Shown in pieces: positions 1 through 5,546 of a stretch of 5,546 nucleotides of DNA. The notes under the pieces are model-generated. The model was not told the DNA's origin. It saw only the letters and a list, made by a program, of their open reading frames with translations, and did no database searches. This stretch comes from Bacillaceae bacterium UBA7792 (GTDB lineage Bacteria > Bacillota > Bacilli > Bacillales > Cytobacillaceae): assembly GCA_002480735.1 (NCBI GenBank), contig DLCS01000164.1, positions 1-5,546 of the forward strand. The letters are read 5' to 3'. The translations under genes were made by a program, and so were the position numbers. Position 1 is the first letter of the stretch; each line of letters opens with the position of its first letter.

Positions 1-1554
1 CCTGTAAGCATTAGTGGGGAGATTGTGATCGGAAAAATGCAAGAATTTCAGGAGCTGAGCATTCTTCTCAAGGCTTTCATCGATCCGACAGACAAGGTTG
101 CCTTTGTTGCTGCTTTACGCGGGGTGTTCTTCGGAATCAGTGACAATGAATTGTACCAATGGAAAAAGAAAAATGGCTACTTTTCGATGTATGCTGAGAT
201 TCCACAATCCCTCCCAGCTGAAGTGAAGGGAAAATGGGAGCAGTCGCTTGCCAAAATGCGAGCCTATCATAGGTGGATTCGGGACCTTACACCAACGGTA
301 GCGATTGAAAAAATCATGGAGGATGTCGGCTTTTACCCATTATTATTAAAAAATCAAAGAGGTAAGCGCACTTTTAAGAGTTTGCTACAGATGATCTCTT
401 CTTTACGAGAGCAAGAAGCGAGAGGGAACAGCACCTTTAAAGAGGTGTATGATTTATTAACCGAAATGGTGTATGAGAAAACCGTTGTCCTCAATATTGA
501 AGAGGACGCCGATGCGGTTCGGGTCATGAATGTCCATAAAGCAAAGGGACTAGAGGCTCCCGTAGTTTTCCTTGCTCACCCGGCTAAGCTTGTGCAGCCA
601 GAGGCCTTCTTAAACAAGCATATAAAAAGGGAAGACAGTGAATCGAAGGGGTACTTTGCCTATACGGTGCGGAATGGTTTTCAGGATAAGGAGGTAGCGA
701 TACCGACTGGCTGGTCCGAGGTCAAGGCGGAGGAGCTTCGCTATTTGTCAGAGGAGGAAATTAGGATTATCTATGTTGCAGCTACACGTGCTGAAAAAGC
801 ATTGATCCTAAGCTCAAGCGCAAAGAACAATAATAAAAACCCTTGGACTATCCTTTTTGAAATAGGCGAGATCGAGGAATTGGAAACGGTGGAGGTAGAG
901 CAGGCAAGTGTTACAGAACCTGTTCTTATTACCCTTGATGATTATCGTGGGAAAACTGAAAATGCCCTCACATGGCTTGATGCGGCACAGAAGAAATCAT
1001 TCGACTACTGGAGTCCAACGAAGGACAAGGACTACTCATCTATCATAACGATCGAGCGAGATGAGGGTGGTGGCTTGACCTGGGGAACGGTCGTTCATGA
1101 GATTCTTGAAAAAGTGGTCAAAGGACATGACGTGACTCATTTTATTCAAGCAACCTTAGCCAAGCATGATTATTCCTCAGAAAAGGAAGAAGAAGTCATT
1201 GAAATCATTCGCAGGCTCCAGCAAACGGACATATGGGATGCGGTGATGAAGTCTGATCAGGTATTCACCGAGGTTCCGTTTTCCCTTAGAATTACGAAAG
1301 ACGACCCCCTTTATGGTTTACTCGGACAGGTTGAATCAGAGACCGTGCTTGTAAAAGGGATCATTGATTTGGTCTATCAGACGGAAGCGGGTTGGGTGAT
1401 AGTTGATTATAAGACAGACCGTCCGGCGAACGCGGAGGATTTCGACAAGCTGGAGGAATTTTACCGAAGTCAAATCCATTTTTACAAGGAAGTGTGGGAA
1501 GCGCTTACGAAAGGGAAGGTTGTCGAAGAAAGGTTGTTCTTTGTTTATAGGTAA
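1..1554 (+). CDS. UvrD/RecB/AddA-type ATP-dependent helicase-nuclease, C-terminal part (5' end outside window)
   Basis: The frame is open from base 1, so this is the last 517 residues of a larger protein; the GTG at 25 is only an internal codon. Visible superfamily 1 helicase motifs are the motif V region VRVMNVHKAKGLE (517-555) and the motif VI region EEIRIIYVAATRAEKA (754-801, with the arginine at 787). Walker A and DExx motifs must lie upstream. A RecB-family PD-(D/E)XK nuclease follows: GTVVHE (1084-1101), the first catalytic Asp in KGIIDLVY (1366), VDYKTDR with Asp 1405 and Lys 1411, and QIHFY (1471-1485). All key nuclease residues are present. By family, such enzymes unwind and degrade double-stranded DNA ends in the cytoplasm for recombinational repair, usually with an AddB-like partner. 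The next gene is a MATE transporter, not sbcD as after addA in B. subtilis, so this may be a paralogue of AddA rather than AddA itself; I give no symbol. Class is sure, orthology is not. Confidence 0.93.
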   Translation, partial: PVSISGEIVIGKMQEFQELSILLKAFIDPTDKVAFVAALRGVFFGISDNELYQWKKKNGYFSMYAEIPQSLPAEVKGKWEQSLAKMRAYHRWIRDLTPTVAIEKIMEDVGFYPLLLKNQRGKRTFKSLLQMISSLREQEARGNSTFKEVYDLLTEMVYEKTVVLNIEEDADAVRVMNVHKAKGLEAPVVFLAHPAKLVQPEAFLNKHIKREDSESKGYFAYTVRNGFQDKEVAIPTGWSEVKAEELRYLSEEEIRIIYVAATRAEKALILSSSAKNNNKNPWTILFEIGEIEELETVEVEQASVTEPVLITLDDYRGKTENALTWLDAAQKKSFDYWSPTKDKDYSSIITIERDEGGGLTWGTVVHEILEKVVKGHDVTHFIQATLAKHDYSSEKEEEVIEIIRRLQQTDIWDAVMKSDQVFTEVPFSLRITKDDPLYGLLGQVESETVLVKGIIDLVYQTEAGWVIVDYKTDRPANAEDFDKLEEFYRSQIHFYKEVWEALTKGKVVEERLFFVYR

Positions 1555-1560
1555 TTGATC

Positions 1561-1587
1561 GGAGGAGTGCGATAGCTCCTCCTTCTT
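1561..1587 (+). terminator. Probable intrinsic terminator after the helicase-nuclease gene
   Basis: GGAGGAG (1561-1567) pairs perfectly with CTCCTCC (1576-1582) around an 8-base loop, six bases after the TAA stop at 1552-1554. The tail is TTCTT rather than a full T run, so termination may be incomplete. The GGAGGAG arm resembles a ribosome binding site, but only a two-codon frame (GTG CGA TAG) follows, so a regulatory hairpin or terminator is the better reading. Confidence 0.6.
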
Positions 1588-1607
1588 AAATTTAGCTATT
1601 AAAAATA

Positions 1608-1644
1608 TTTCGACATTCGAAAAAAACGATATCCAATTTGGATA
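1608..1644. promoter_or_regulatory. Two related 15-bp palindromes, candidate operator for the MATE gene
   Basis: The first palindrome is TTTCGA-CAT-TCGAAA (1608-1622), with six-base perfect arms. The second is TATCCAA-T-TTGGATA (1630-1644), with seven-base perfect arms. Both span 15 bp, their centres (1615 and 1637) lie 22 bp apart, about two helical turns, and they share 9 of 15 positions (pattern TnTCnAnnnTnGAnA). This layout fits a dimeric repressor or activator bound twice on one DNA face. Regulators of the MarR or TetR type often control efflux pumps, but which protein binds here is unknown. No regulator gene is visible in the window. Confidence 0.4.
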
Positions 1645-1658
1645 AAAAGAGGTAAAAT
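1630..1658 (+). promoter_or_regulatory. Tentative sigma-A-like promoter for the MATE gene
   Basis: TAAAAT (1653-1658) is a fair -10 hexamer. With a 17-base spacer the -35 would be TATCCA (1630-1635), which matches the TTGACA consensus at only three positions and lies inside the second palindrome. If correct, a protein bound to the palindrome would cover the -35 region. The surroundings are very A+T rich, so other placements are possible. Confidence 0.3.
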
Positions 1659-1695
1659 AGGGTTTAAATTATTTTTATGTAGAAGGAGAAAGACG

Positions 1696-3057
1696 TTGAC
1701 AGCAAAAGTAAACAGCTTCCAAGATCAATCTTTGTTTAGTATTACCTGGCCTCTTTTTATAGAAATCACCCTCCATATGAGTATGGGGATTTTTGCGACG
1801 TTAATTTTGAGTGGATATTCCGATAATGCTGTGGCTGGTGTTGGGGTTGCCAATCAAATTATTAATATATTTATCTTGGTTTTTAACGTGACTGCCATCG
1901 GGGCGACTATTTTAATCGGTCAAAACTTAGGTGCTAATCAATTATCAAAGGCACGGCGACTTGCCAAATCTGCTTTCGGAGTTAACTTTTGGGTAGGAAT
2001 TGCCATGTCCCTCGTTGTATTTGCGTTTGGCGGCGTGTTTTTAAAGGTTTATGGACTTAGTGGTGAAGTATATGACTATGCGCATACTTTTCTGACGATT
2101 ACGGGTCTTTCGCTTTTCCTTGAAGCCATTTCTTTGGCTTTAAGTGCCGTGCTGCGAAGCTATGGGCATACAAAGGAAACGATGGTTGTAACAGTGATTA
2201 TGAATGTCATCGGTGTCATCGGTTACTTGATTGCCATCAAAGGATTATTTGGATTTCCGATTACAGGTGTGACAGGGGTTTCTTATGCGATTATCGTCGC
2301 CCGTGTCTTCATCATTGTCGCCCTTTTCTACTTTGTTTATAAAAGACTTGCCTTAAAGTTTCATATTAAAGACATCTTCGTCATTGATAAAGCAGATGTG
2401 AAGGGCCTCTTATCCATTGGGGTTCCATCCGCAGGGGAAAATCTTTCCTACCAATTATCACAGGTCATGATCACAAGCTTTGTTGCTATCATCGGAAATG
2501 AAGCGTTAGCAGCTCGGGTCTATATTCTTAATATCTCTATGGTTTGTTTCCTATTTACGATGGCAATTGCTCAAGGTACACAGCTTCTGGTTGCCCGCTA
2601 CATTGGGGCGAAACAATTTGAAAGAGCGCTGAAACGAGGTCTTAAGACGCTGAAGATATCGATGGTCGTATCAGGGGTGGTTTCCCTCGCTTTTGCATTA
2701 ATCGGGGAGCCAGTCCTAAGGATTTTTACGGACGATCCAAAAATCATTGCGATCGCTCTCCCTGTCTTATGGGCGATTGTGTTTATCGAACCCGGACGCG
2801 CGATGAACATTGTCCTTATGGGTTCATTAAAGTCCGTTGGTGATGTGCGATTCCCCGTCGTGATCGGGATTATCTGCATGTGGGGAGTAGCCTTACTGTT
2901 CAGCTATCTATTCGGTATTTCATTAGGCTTAGGCCTATTAGGGGTTTGGTTGGCTCAAGGAATTGATGAGTGGGTGCGTGGACTGTTTGCGATGAGACGC
3001 TGGATTTCTCAGCCATGGCTAAGGAAGAAAAAGGTTGTCGAACCAGTCAGTATGTAA
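1696..3057 (+). CDS. MATE family efflux transporter
   Basis: This 453-residue integral membrane protein has the usual length of MATE (multidrug and toxic compound extrusion) transporters, which expel cationic drugs or metabolites in exchange for Na+ or H+. Hydrophobicity suggests 12 membrane segments in two six-helix halves, roughly residues 14-216 and 236-430. The N-terminal half has the family-typical stretch VANQIINIFILVFNVTA followed by GQNLGAN (about residues 50-81). The second half contains the matching region with PSAGENLSYQ and ARYIGAKQFERA, then the cytoplasmic-type basic C-terminus RKKK. The start is TTG 1696: AAGGAG (1683-1688) sits seven bases upstream and no better ATG lies nearby. 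The gene is flanked by terminators on both sides, so it is probably monocistronic, with possible control by the palindromes upstream. The substrate cannot be read from the sequence. B. subtilis has several MATE paralogues and I cannot say which is closest. An opposite-strand frame at 2598-2879 is a shadow. Confidence 0.95.
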   Translation: MTAKVNSFQDQSLFSITWPLFIEITLHMSMGIFATLILSGYSDNAVAGVGVANQIINIFILVFNVTAIGATILIGQNLGANQLSKARRLAKSAFGVNFWVGIAMSLVVFAFGGVFLKVYGLSGEVYDYAHTFLTITGLSLFLEAISLALSAVLRSYGHTKETMVVTVIMNVIGVIGYLIAIKGLFGFPITGVTGVSYAIIVARVFIIVALFYFVYKRLALKFHIKDIFVIDKADVKGLLSIGVPSAGENLSYQLSQVMITSFVAIIGNEALAARVYILNISMVCFLFTMAIAQGTQLLVARYIGAKQFERALKRGLKTLKISMVVSGVVSLAFALIGEPVLRIFTDDPKIIAIALPVLWAIVFIEPGRAMNIVLMGSLKSVGDVRFPVVIGIICMWGVALLFSYLFGISLGLGLLGVWLAQGIDEWVRGLFAMRRWISQPWLRKKKVVEPVSM

Positions 3058-3069
3058 TAAATTGATGGG

Positions 3070-3105
3070 AGTGGTCGCATGTCGGTTTCATGCGACTATT
3101 TTTTT
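3070..3105 (+). terminator. Strong intrinsic terminator of the MATE gene
   Basis: GTCGCATG (3074-3081) pairs perfectly with CATGCGAC (3089-3096) around a seven-base loop. The stem can extend to 3070-3100 through A-T and G-T pairs. A run of seven T (3099-3105) follows. It lies 12 bases after the TAA at 3055-3057, which marks the end of the transcription unit. Confidence 0.9.
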
Positions 3106-3155
3106 GGAGTTTCTCGGGAATGGGGATTATTAATAAAGTAATTCAGGTCGTAAAC

Positions 3156-3282
3156 AGATTGAATCTATCGTCATAGGTGGTCAATGGCGACAAGTTCGCT
3201 CGCAAAAAGGTCGAACCTGTCGTCATAGGCGTTCAATGACGACAAGTTTGCTCCCAAAAAGGCTGATCCTGTCGTCAAAAGG
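3156..3282. repeat. Degenerate 52-bp tandem repeat with interlocking inverted repeats
   Basis: Unit 1 (3156-3207) and unit 2 (3208-3259) are both 52 bases long and identical at 43 positions. Unit 3 is a partial copy (3260 to about 3282), and a weaker resemblance to a unit end precedes unit 1 at about 3142-3155. Each unit carries TGTCGTCAT-like and ATGACGACA-like halves and an invariant CAAAAAG at the unit junction. Within unit 2 TGTCGTCAT (3218-3226) pairs perfectly with ATGACGACA (3236-3244). Across units, 3184-3198 pairs with 3212-3226 over 15 positions with one mismatch and one G-T pair. No coding sequence is convincing here. It resembles an intergenic palindromic (REP-like) element; whether it recurs in the genome cannot be seen here. 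Confidence 0.75.
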
Positions 3283-3356
3283 ATGCACCGGAAACCCACA
3301 TACATCAAAATCATAATAACCTCTTCAAATAGGAAAGAATAAGAAAAAGATTCATT
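3283..3356 (+). promoter_or_regulatory. A+T-rich upstream region of the helicase gene; weak promoter candidate
   Basis: CATAAT (3312-3317) matches the -10 consensus at five of six positions, but the -35 position 17 bases upstream (CGGAAA, 3289-3294) is poor. Because a strong terminator lies at 3070-3105 and the next gene begins at 3371, a promoter is expected in or after the repeat array. This is the best candidate seen, and it is weak. Confidence 0.25.
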
Positions 3357-3373
3357 AAAGGAGAATGCTTGTG
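3357..3373 (+). promoter_or_regulatory. Ribosome binding site that selects GTG 3371 over ATG 3365
   Basis: AAAGGAG (3357-3363) is a strong Shine-Dalgarno sequence. It lies only one base before ATG 3365, too close for initiation, but seven bases before the in-frame GTG 3371. The protein therefore most likely begins MSHLEML, two residues shorter than the ATG would give. Confidence 0.8.
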
Positions 3374-4087
3374 TCACATTTAGAGATGCTCTATCCAGCG
3401 GCGATTGAACACACAAAAGAGAAGGTATGGGAAGATTTGTATCGCTATTTAGGGGATAAGGAAATATGCCCTAGCTTCGACCAGTATTTACAAGACCGAA
3501 CCGTGTATCTCGAGCAAATTTGGATCAATGTTTGGTTGAATCTTGTTTCAAATAAGGTTCCTCGCAGTGAGAAGAAGGAATTCCTGTCATCTAAAGGCTA
3601 TGAGGTGGAAGGGGTTGACCGGAAGCTAATCAATCATTCCTTTCGCCAGGAAATAAGAGATTATCAAACTTTTGATGTTTTGGAATGGGTGCAGGAAAGG
3701 CTAGCGAATCGGTCACAAGAATGGGAAGAGCTCTATCAAAATGCACGGAAACAATTTTTAGAAGCCCAGGAGAGGGAGCGCCTTGCGGAAAAAAGAACAG
3801 GCATCCTCCAAAGGCTAGAGGTTGTCCTTGATGAAATTCTTACCGATGAGTACGAGCTGTTTTATATCCATATTCGCCATCTTGTTGCCAAAAAGCTGGT
3901 GGAAATCTTCGCAGAAGAACCTAGATATGAAAAGCTTGACCCGTTCGCTCTGGAGATTCCTCTCAAGAAAACAGGGGATTTTCATGCGAAAGATTATACA
4001 ACGTTGACGTCCTTTTACGAGGAATTAACAGGGGGGCTTGAGAAGACGCGACATAAGGGCCGAATCCTTTATTACTATGAGGATTAG
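3371..4087 (+). CDS. N-terminal piece of the SUV3-like helicase, unrecognised domain
   Basis: This piece encodes 238 residues from GTG 3371 to the TAG. I recognise no enzymatic motif. It is hydrophilic, strongly charged, apparently mostly helical and without a signal peptide or membrane segment, so cytoplasmic. Residues about 115-145 (NARKQFLEAQERERLAEKRT and surroundings) look like a coiled coil. The following stretch, about residues 146-180, is a regular amphipathic helical region ending in LVEIFAEEP. The final residues before the stop are ILYYYED, with no natural-looking C-terminal end, and the next in-frame codons continue in the same charged helical style. It probably serves as a substrate-binding or oligomerising N-terminal extension of the helicase. 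Taken alone it would be called a hypothetical protein. A frame at 3822-4007 inside it is a shadow. Confidence 0.75.
   Translation: MSHLEMLYPAAIEHTKEKVWEDLYRYLGDKEICPSFDQYLQDRTVYLEQIWINVWLNLVSNKVPRSEKKEFLSSKGYEVEGVDRKLINHSFRQEIRDYQTFDVLEWVQERLANRSQEWEELYQNARKQFLEAQERERLAEKRTGILQRLEVVLDEILTDEYELFYIHIRHLVAKKLVEIFAEEPRYEKLDPFALEIPLKKTGDFHAKDYTTLTSFYEELTGGLEKTRHKGRILYYYED
4085..4087 (+). other. In-frame TAG interrupting the helicase reading frame
   Basis: The amber codon falls between ...YYYED and GSIFESF..., followed immediately by GGC. It is the only stop in this frame between 3371 and 5546. The nearest in-frame restart candidates are TTG 4142 and ATG 4169, and neither has a well-placed Shine-Dalgarno sequence. 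The GAGG at 4080-4083 has no start codon at a suitable distance. Confidence 0.85.
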
Positions 4088-4168
4088 GGCTCTATATTTG
4101 AGTCCTTTATCCTGGAAAATGTAAAAGCGACAGTCCCTCAATTGATACTAGAACTTGTCGTTGAAGAG

Positions 4169-5546
4169 ATGGGTCATGAATTTGAAAACTTACTAGGAAC
4201 GGAACTGGACATAGACTTTATCGAAGAGTTCCTTGAGGACGAGCTCTATGAAATAGCTTTTGACTTTGTAGAGCTTTTTCAAGAGGAATATGTTAAGGAC
4301 TTGCTTAAATTAGCGGAGGTCCCATTTGATGTTGAAGTCCATCAAGACATGTTGAACGCTGATTTAGCTAGGCGGGAGCAGCGGAAAGAAGCAGAATTAG
4401 CAGAAATCCAAAGAAAAAAGGAGGAAGAAGCACGGAGAATCGAATACATCTTCGGGCAAGAGTACCAGCCTGGAAACCTTCGGGATATCCGCTATGTTCT
4501 TCATGTCGGTGAAACGAATACTGGTAAAACCCATCATGCTTTAGAACAATTAAAAAAGTCGGAAAGTGGATTATATTTAGCTCCGCTACGACTTCTGGCT
4601 CTCGAGGTTTACGATAAATTAAATGCAGATGGTGTGCCTTGTACCCTGAAAACGGGGGAGGAAGAGAAGGTGGTTCCAGATGCAAAGCACTTTTCCTGCA
4701 CTGTCGAAATGTTTCATGAAAAGGATTATTTTGATGTGGTCGTCATCGATGAAGCACAGATGATTGCCGATCGGGATCGTGGCTTCTCTTGGTATAAAGC
4801 GATCACAAAGGCCAATGCCAGGGAGGTACATATTGTTGGAAGCCGCAATCTTAAATCCATGATTGTGGAGCTTTTAGGTGATGCTCATATAGAGATAAAG
4901 GAGTATACCCGTGACATCCCATTACAGGTCGAAAGGAAGCTATTTACCCTTCAACAAACAAAAAAGGGGGATGCGCTGGTTTGTTTTTCCCGAAGAAGAG
5001 TGTTGGAGACGGCTTCTCGCCTGCAAAACGATGGCTTTTCGGTGAGTATGGTTTACGGGAGCATGCCGCCTGAAACGAGGAAAAAAGAAATGCAACGCTT
5101 TATCGACGGGGAGACGAAGGTGATTGTTGCGACAGATGCGATTGGGATGGGTCTGAATCTGCCTATCCGAAGAATTGTTTTTCTAGAAACGGAGAAATTC
5201 GATGGGGTAAGAAGACGACGGCTATCCTCCCAGGAAGTGAAGCAAATCGCGGGGCGTGCTGGACGAAAAGGGATTTACGATGTAGGAAAAGTTGCTTTTA
5301 CCAATGATATTAAAATAATGAAGCAGCTTCTTCATCAGGAGGACGTACCCGTTCACACATTTGCGATTGCTCCAACGAATGCCGTGTTTGAGCGATTTCA
5401 AAAATATTATCGGGATCTTGGAACCTTTTTTGAGCTATGGGAAAAGTTTGAAAGCCCTAAAGGGACAAAGAAAGCTGCACTAGCGCAAGAGAGAGAGCTG
5501 TATGAGTTGATACGTGGAACAGAGATTGAGGCACGCCTCTCGATGA
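4169..5546 (+). CDS. SUV3-like superfamily 2 ATP-dependent RNA helicase, core part (3' end outside window)
   Basis: The ATPase core is clearly of the SUV3 type, known from mitochondria and bacteria as an NTP-driven RNA unwinding enzyme tied to RNA turnover. Coding resemblance begins right after the TAG (4088); ATG 4169 is the first in-frame ATG and only a nominal start. In order there are a charged helical region, a coiled coil rich in Arg/Lys/Glu (4355-4441), Walker A GETNTGKT (4508-4531), LAPLRLLALEV (motif Ia), SCTVEM, the DEAQ box (4748-4759), VGSRN (motif III region), then the second RecA-like domain with ALVCFSRR, VYGSMPP, ATDAIGMGLNL (5129-5161) and QIAGRAGR (5243-5266). These are diagnostic SUV3 signatures. 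The usual Pro of GPTNSGKT is Glu here, while the phosphate-binding GKT is kept. The frame is open at the window edge, so the SUV3-type C-terminal region lies outside. Opposite-strand frames at 4368-4685 and 4619-4831 are shadows. Confidence 0.9.
   Translation, partial: MGHEFENLLGTELDIDFIEEFLEDELYEIAFDFVELFQEEYVKDLLKLAEVPFDVEVHQDMLNADLARREQRKEAELAEIQRKKEEEARRIEYIFGQEYQPGNLRDIRYVLHVGETNTGKTHHALEQLKKSESGLYLAPLRLLALEVYDKLNADGVPCTLKTGEEEKVVPDAKHFSCTVEMFHEKDYFDVVVIDEAQMIADRDRGFSWYKAITKANAREVHIVGSRNLKSMIVELLGDAHIEIKEYTRDIPLQVERKLFTLQQTKKGDALVCFSRRRVLETASRLQNDGFSVSMVYGSMPPETRKKEMQRFIDGETKVIVATDAIGMGLNLPIRRIVFLETEKFDGVRRRRLSSQEVKQIAGRAGRKGIYDVGKVAFTNDIKIMKQLLHQEDVPVHTFAIAPTNAVFERFQKYYRDLGTFFELWEKFESPKGTKKAALAQERELYELIRGTEIEARLSM

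Larger units (their letters stand above)
3371..5546 (+). pseudogene. SUV3-like RNA helicase gene interrupted by an in-frame TAG (3' end outside window)
   Basis: The frame starting at GTG 3371 meets TAG at 4085-4087 and then stays open, in the same frame, for 486 codons to the window edge. I checked that run codon by codon and found no other stop and no frameshift. The part before the TAG has the ribosome binding site; the part after it has the ATPase core. The second part has no good start site of its own. The simplest reading is one gene of more than 725 codons with a single nonsense substitution at codon 239, for example from CAG, AAG or GAG. Alternatives are a sequencing error, stop-codon readthrough, or translational restart giving two polypeptides. 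Otherwise intact motifs suggest that the lesion is recent or not fully inactivating. The two pieces are described separately. Confidence 0.6.

Noticed and set aside
2598..2879. 93-residue minus-strand open frame inside the MATE gene
   Set aside because: It lies wholly within a well-supported membrane protein gene and its translation shows no recognisable domain; treated as a shadow.
3156..3282. CRISPR array
   Set aside because: The repeat is tandem with no unique spacers, the units are only about 83 percent identical, there are just two full copies, and no cas genes are visible.
3171..3416. 81-residue minus-strand open frame across the repeat array and the helicase start
   Set aside because: It overlaps the palindromic repeat and the well-supported start of the + strand gene, has no family resemblance, and the repeats explain its open frame.
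3822..4007. 61-residue + strand frame within the N-terminal piece of the helicase gene
   Set aside because: It is an out-of-frame shadow of the longer frame with no ribosome binding site of its own.
4085..4090. TAG read as pyrrolysine or another programmed recoding
   Set aside because: Nothing nearby resembles a recoding element or Pyl machinery, and the codon is not in an active site of a family known to use it; a plain nonsense mutation is simpler.
4415..4445. Internal ribosome binding site at the AAGGAGG-like stretch near 4418-4425 as a start for a shorter helicase
   Set aside because: No in-frame ATG, GTG or TTG lies at a suitable distance downstream; the purine run simply encodes the Lys/Glu-rich coiled coil.
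4368..4831. Two minus-strand open frames (4368-4685 and 4619-4831)
   Set aside because: They are antisense to the conserved helicase motifs, overlap each other in different frames, and show no family features.

Overview
The window looks like chromosomal DNA from a low-to-moderate-GC Firmicute, most likely a Bacillaceae member. The basis is strong AAGGAG-type Shine-Dalgarno sites, TTG and GTG starts, hairpin-plus-T terminators and the protein style. The genus is inference only. All recognised genes are on the + strand.

Layout. (1) Bases 1-1554 hold the 3' part of a large UvrD/RecB/AddA-type helicase-nuclease: the last helicase motifs and a complete C-terminal PD-(D/E)XK nuclease domain. It is followed by a hairpin terminator. 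(2) A short intergenic region carries two related 15-bp palindromes whose centres are 22 bp apart, then a TTG-started MATE-family multidrug/cation antiporter (1696-3057) that ends in a strong intrinsic terminator. (3) About 310 bases without a gene (3058-3370) hold that terminator and a degenerate 52-bp tandem repeat rich in TGTCGTCA/TGACGACA inverted repeats. (4) From 3371 to the window end runs one long open frame, a SUV3-like superfamily 2 RNA helicase with a long, unrecognised N-terminal region. A single in-frame TAG at 4085-4087 interrupts it. The same frame stays open for the next 486 codons and carries all the helicase motifs, so the two pieces look like one gene broken by a nonsense codon, or possibly one read through or restarted. 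Its 3' end lies beyond the window.

The three genes appear to be separate transcription units: terminators separate them and there are no overlaps. They do not form an obvious pathway. I see no tRNA, rRNA, CRISPR array, insertion sequence or phage gene. The most notable points are the amber-interrupted SUV3-like helicase with its novel N-terminus, the palindromic repeat array in front of it, and the paired operator-like palindromes before the transporter.
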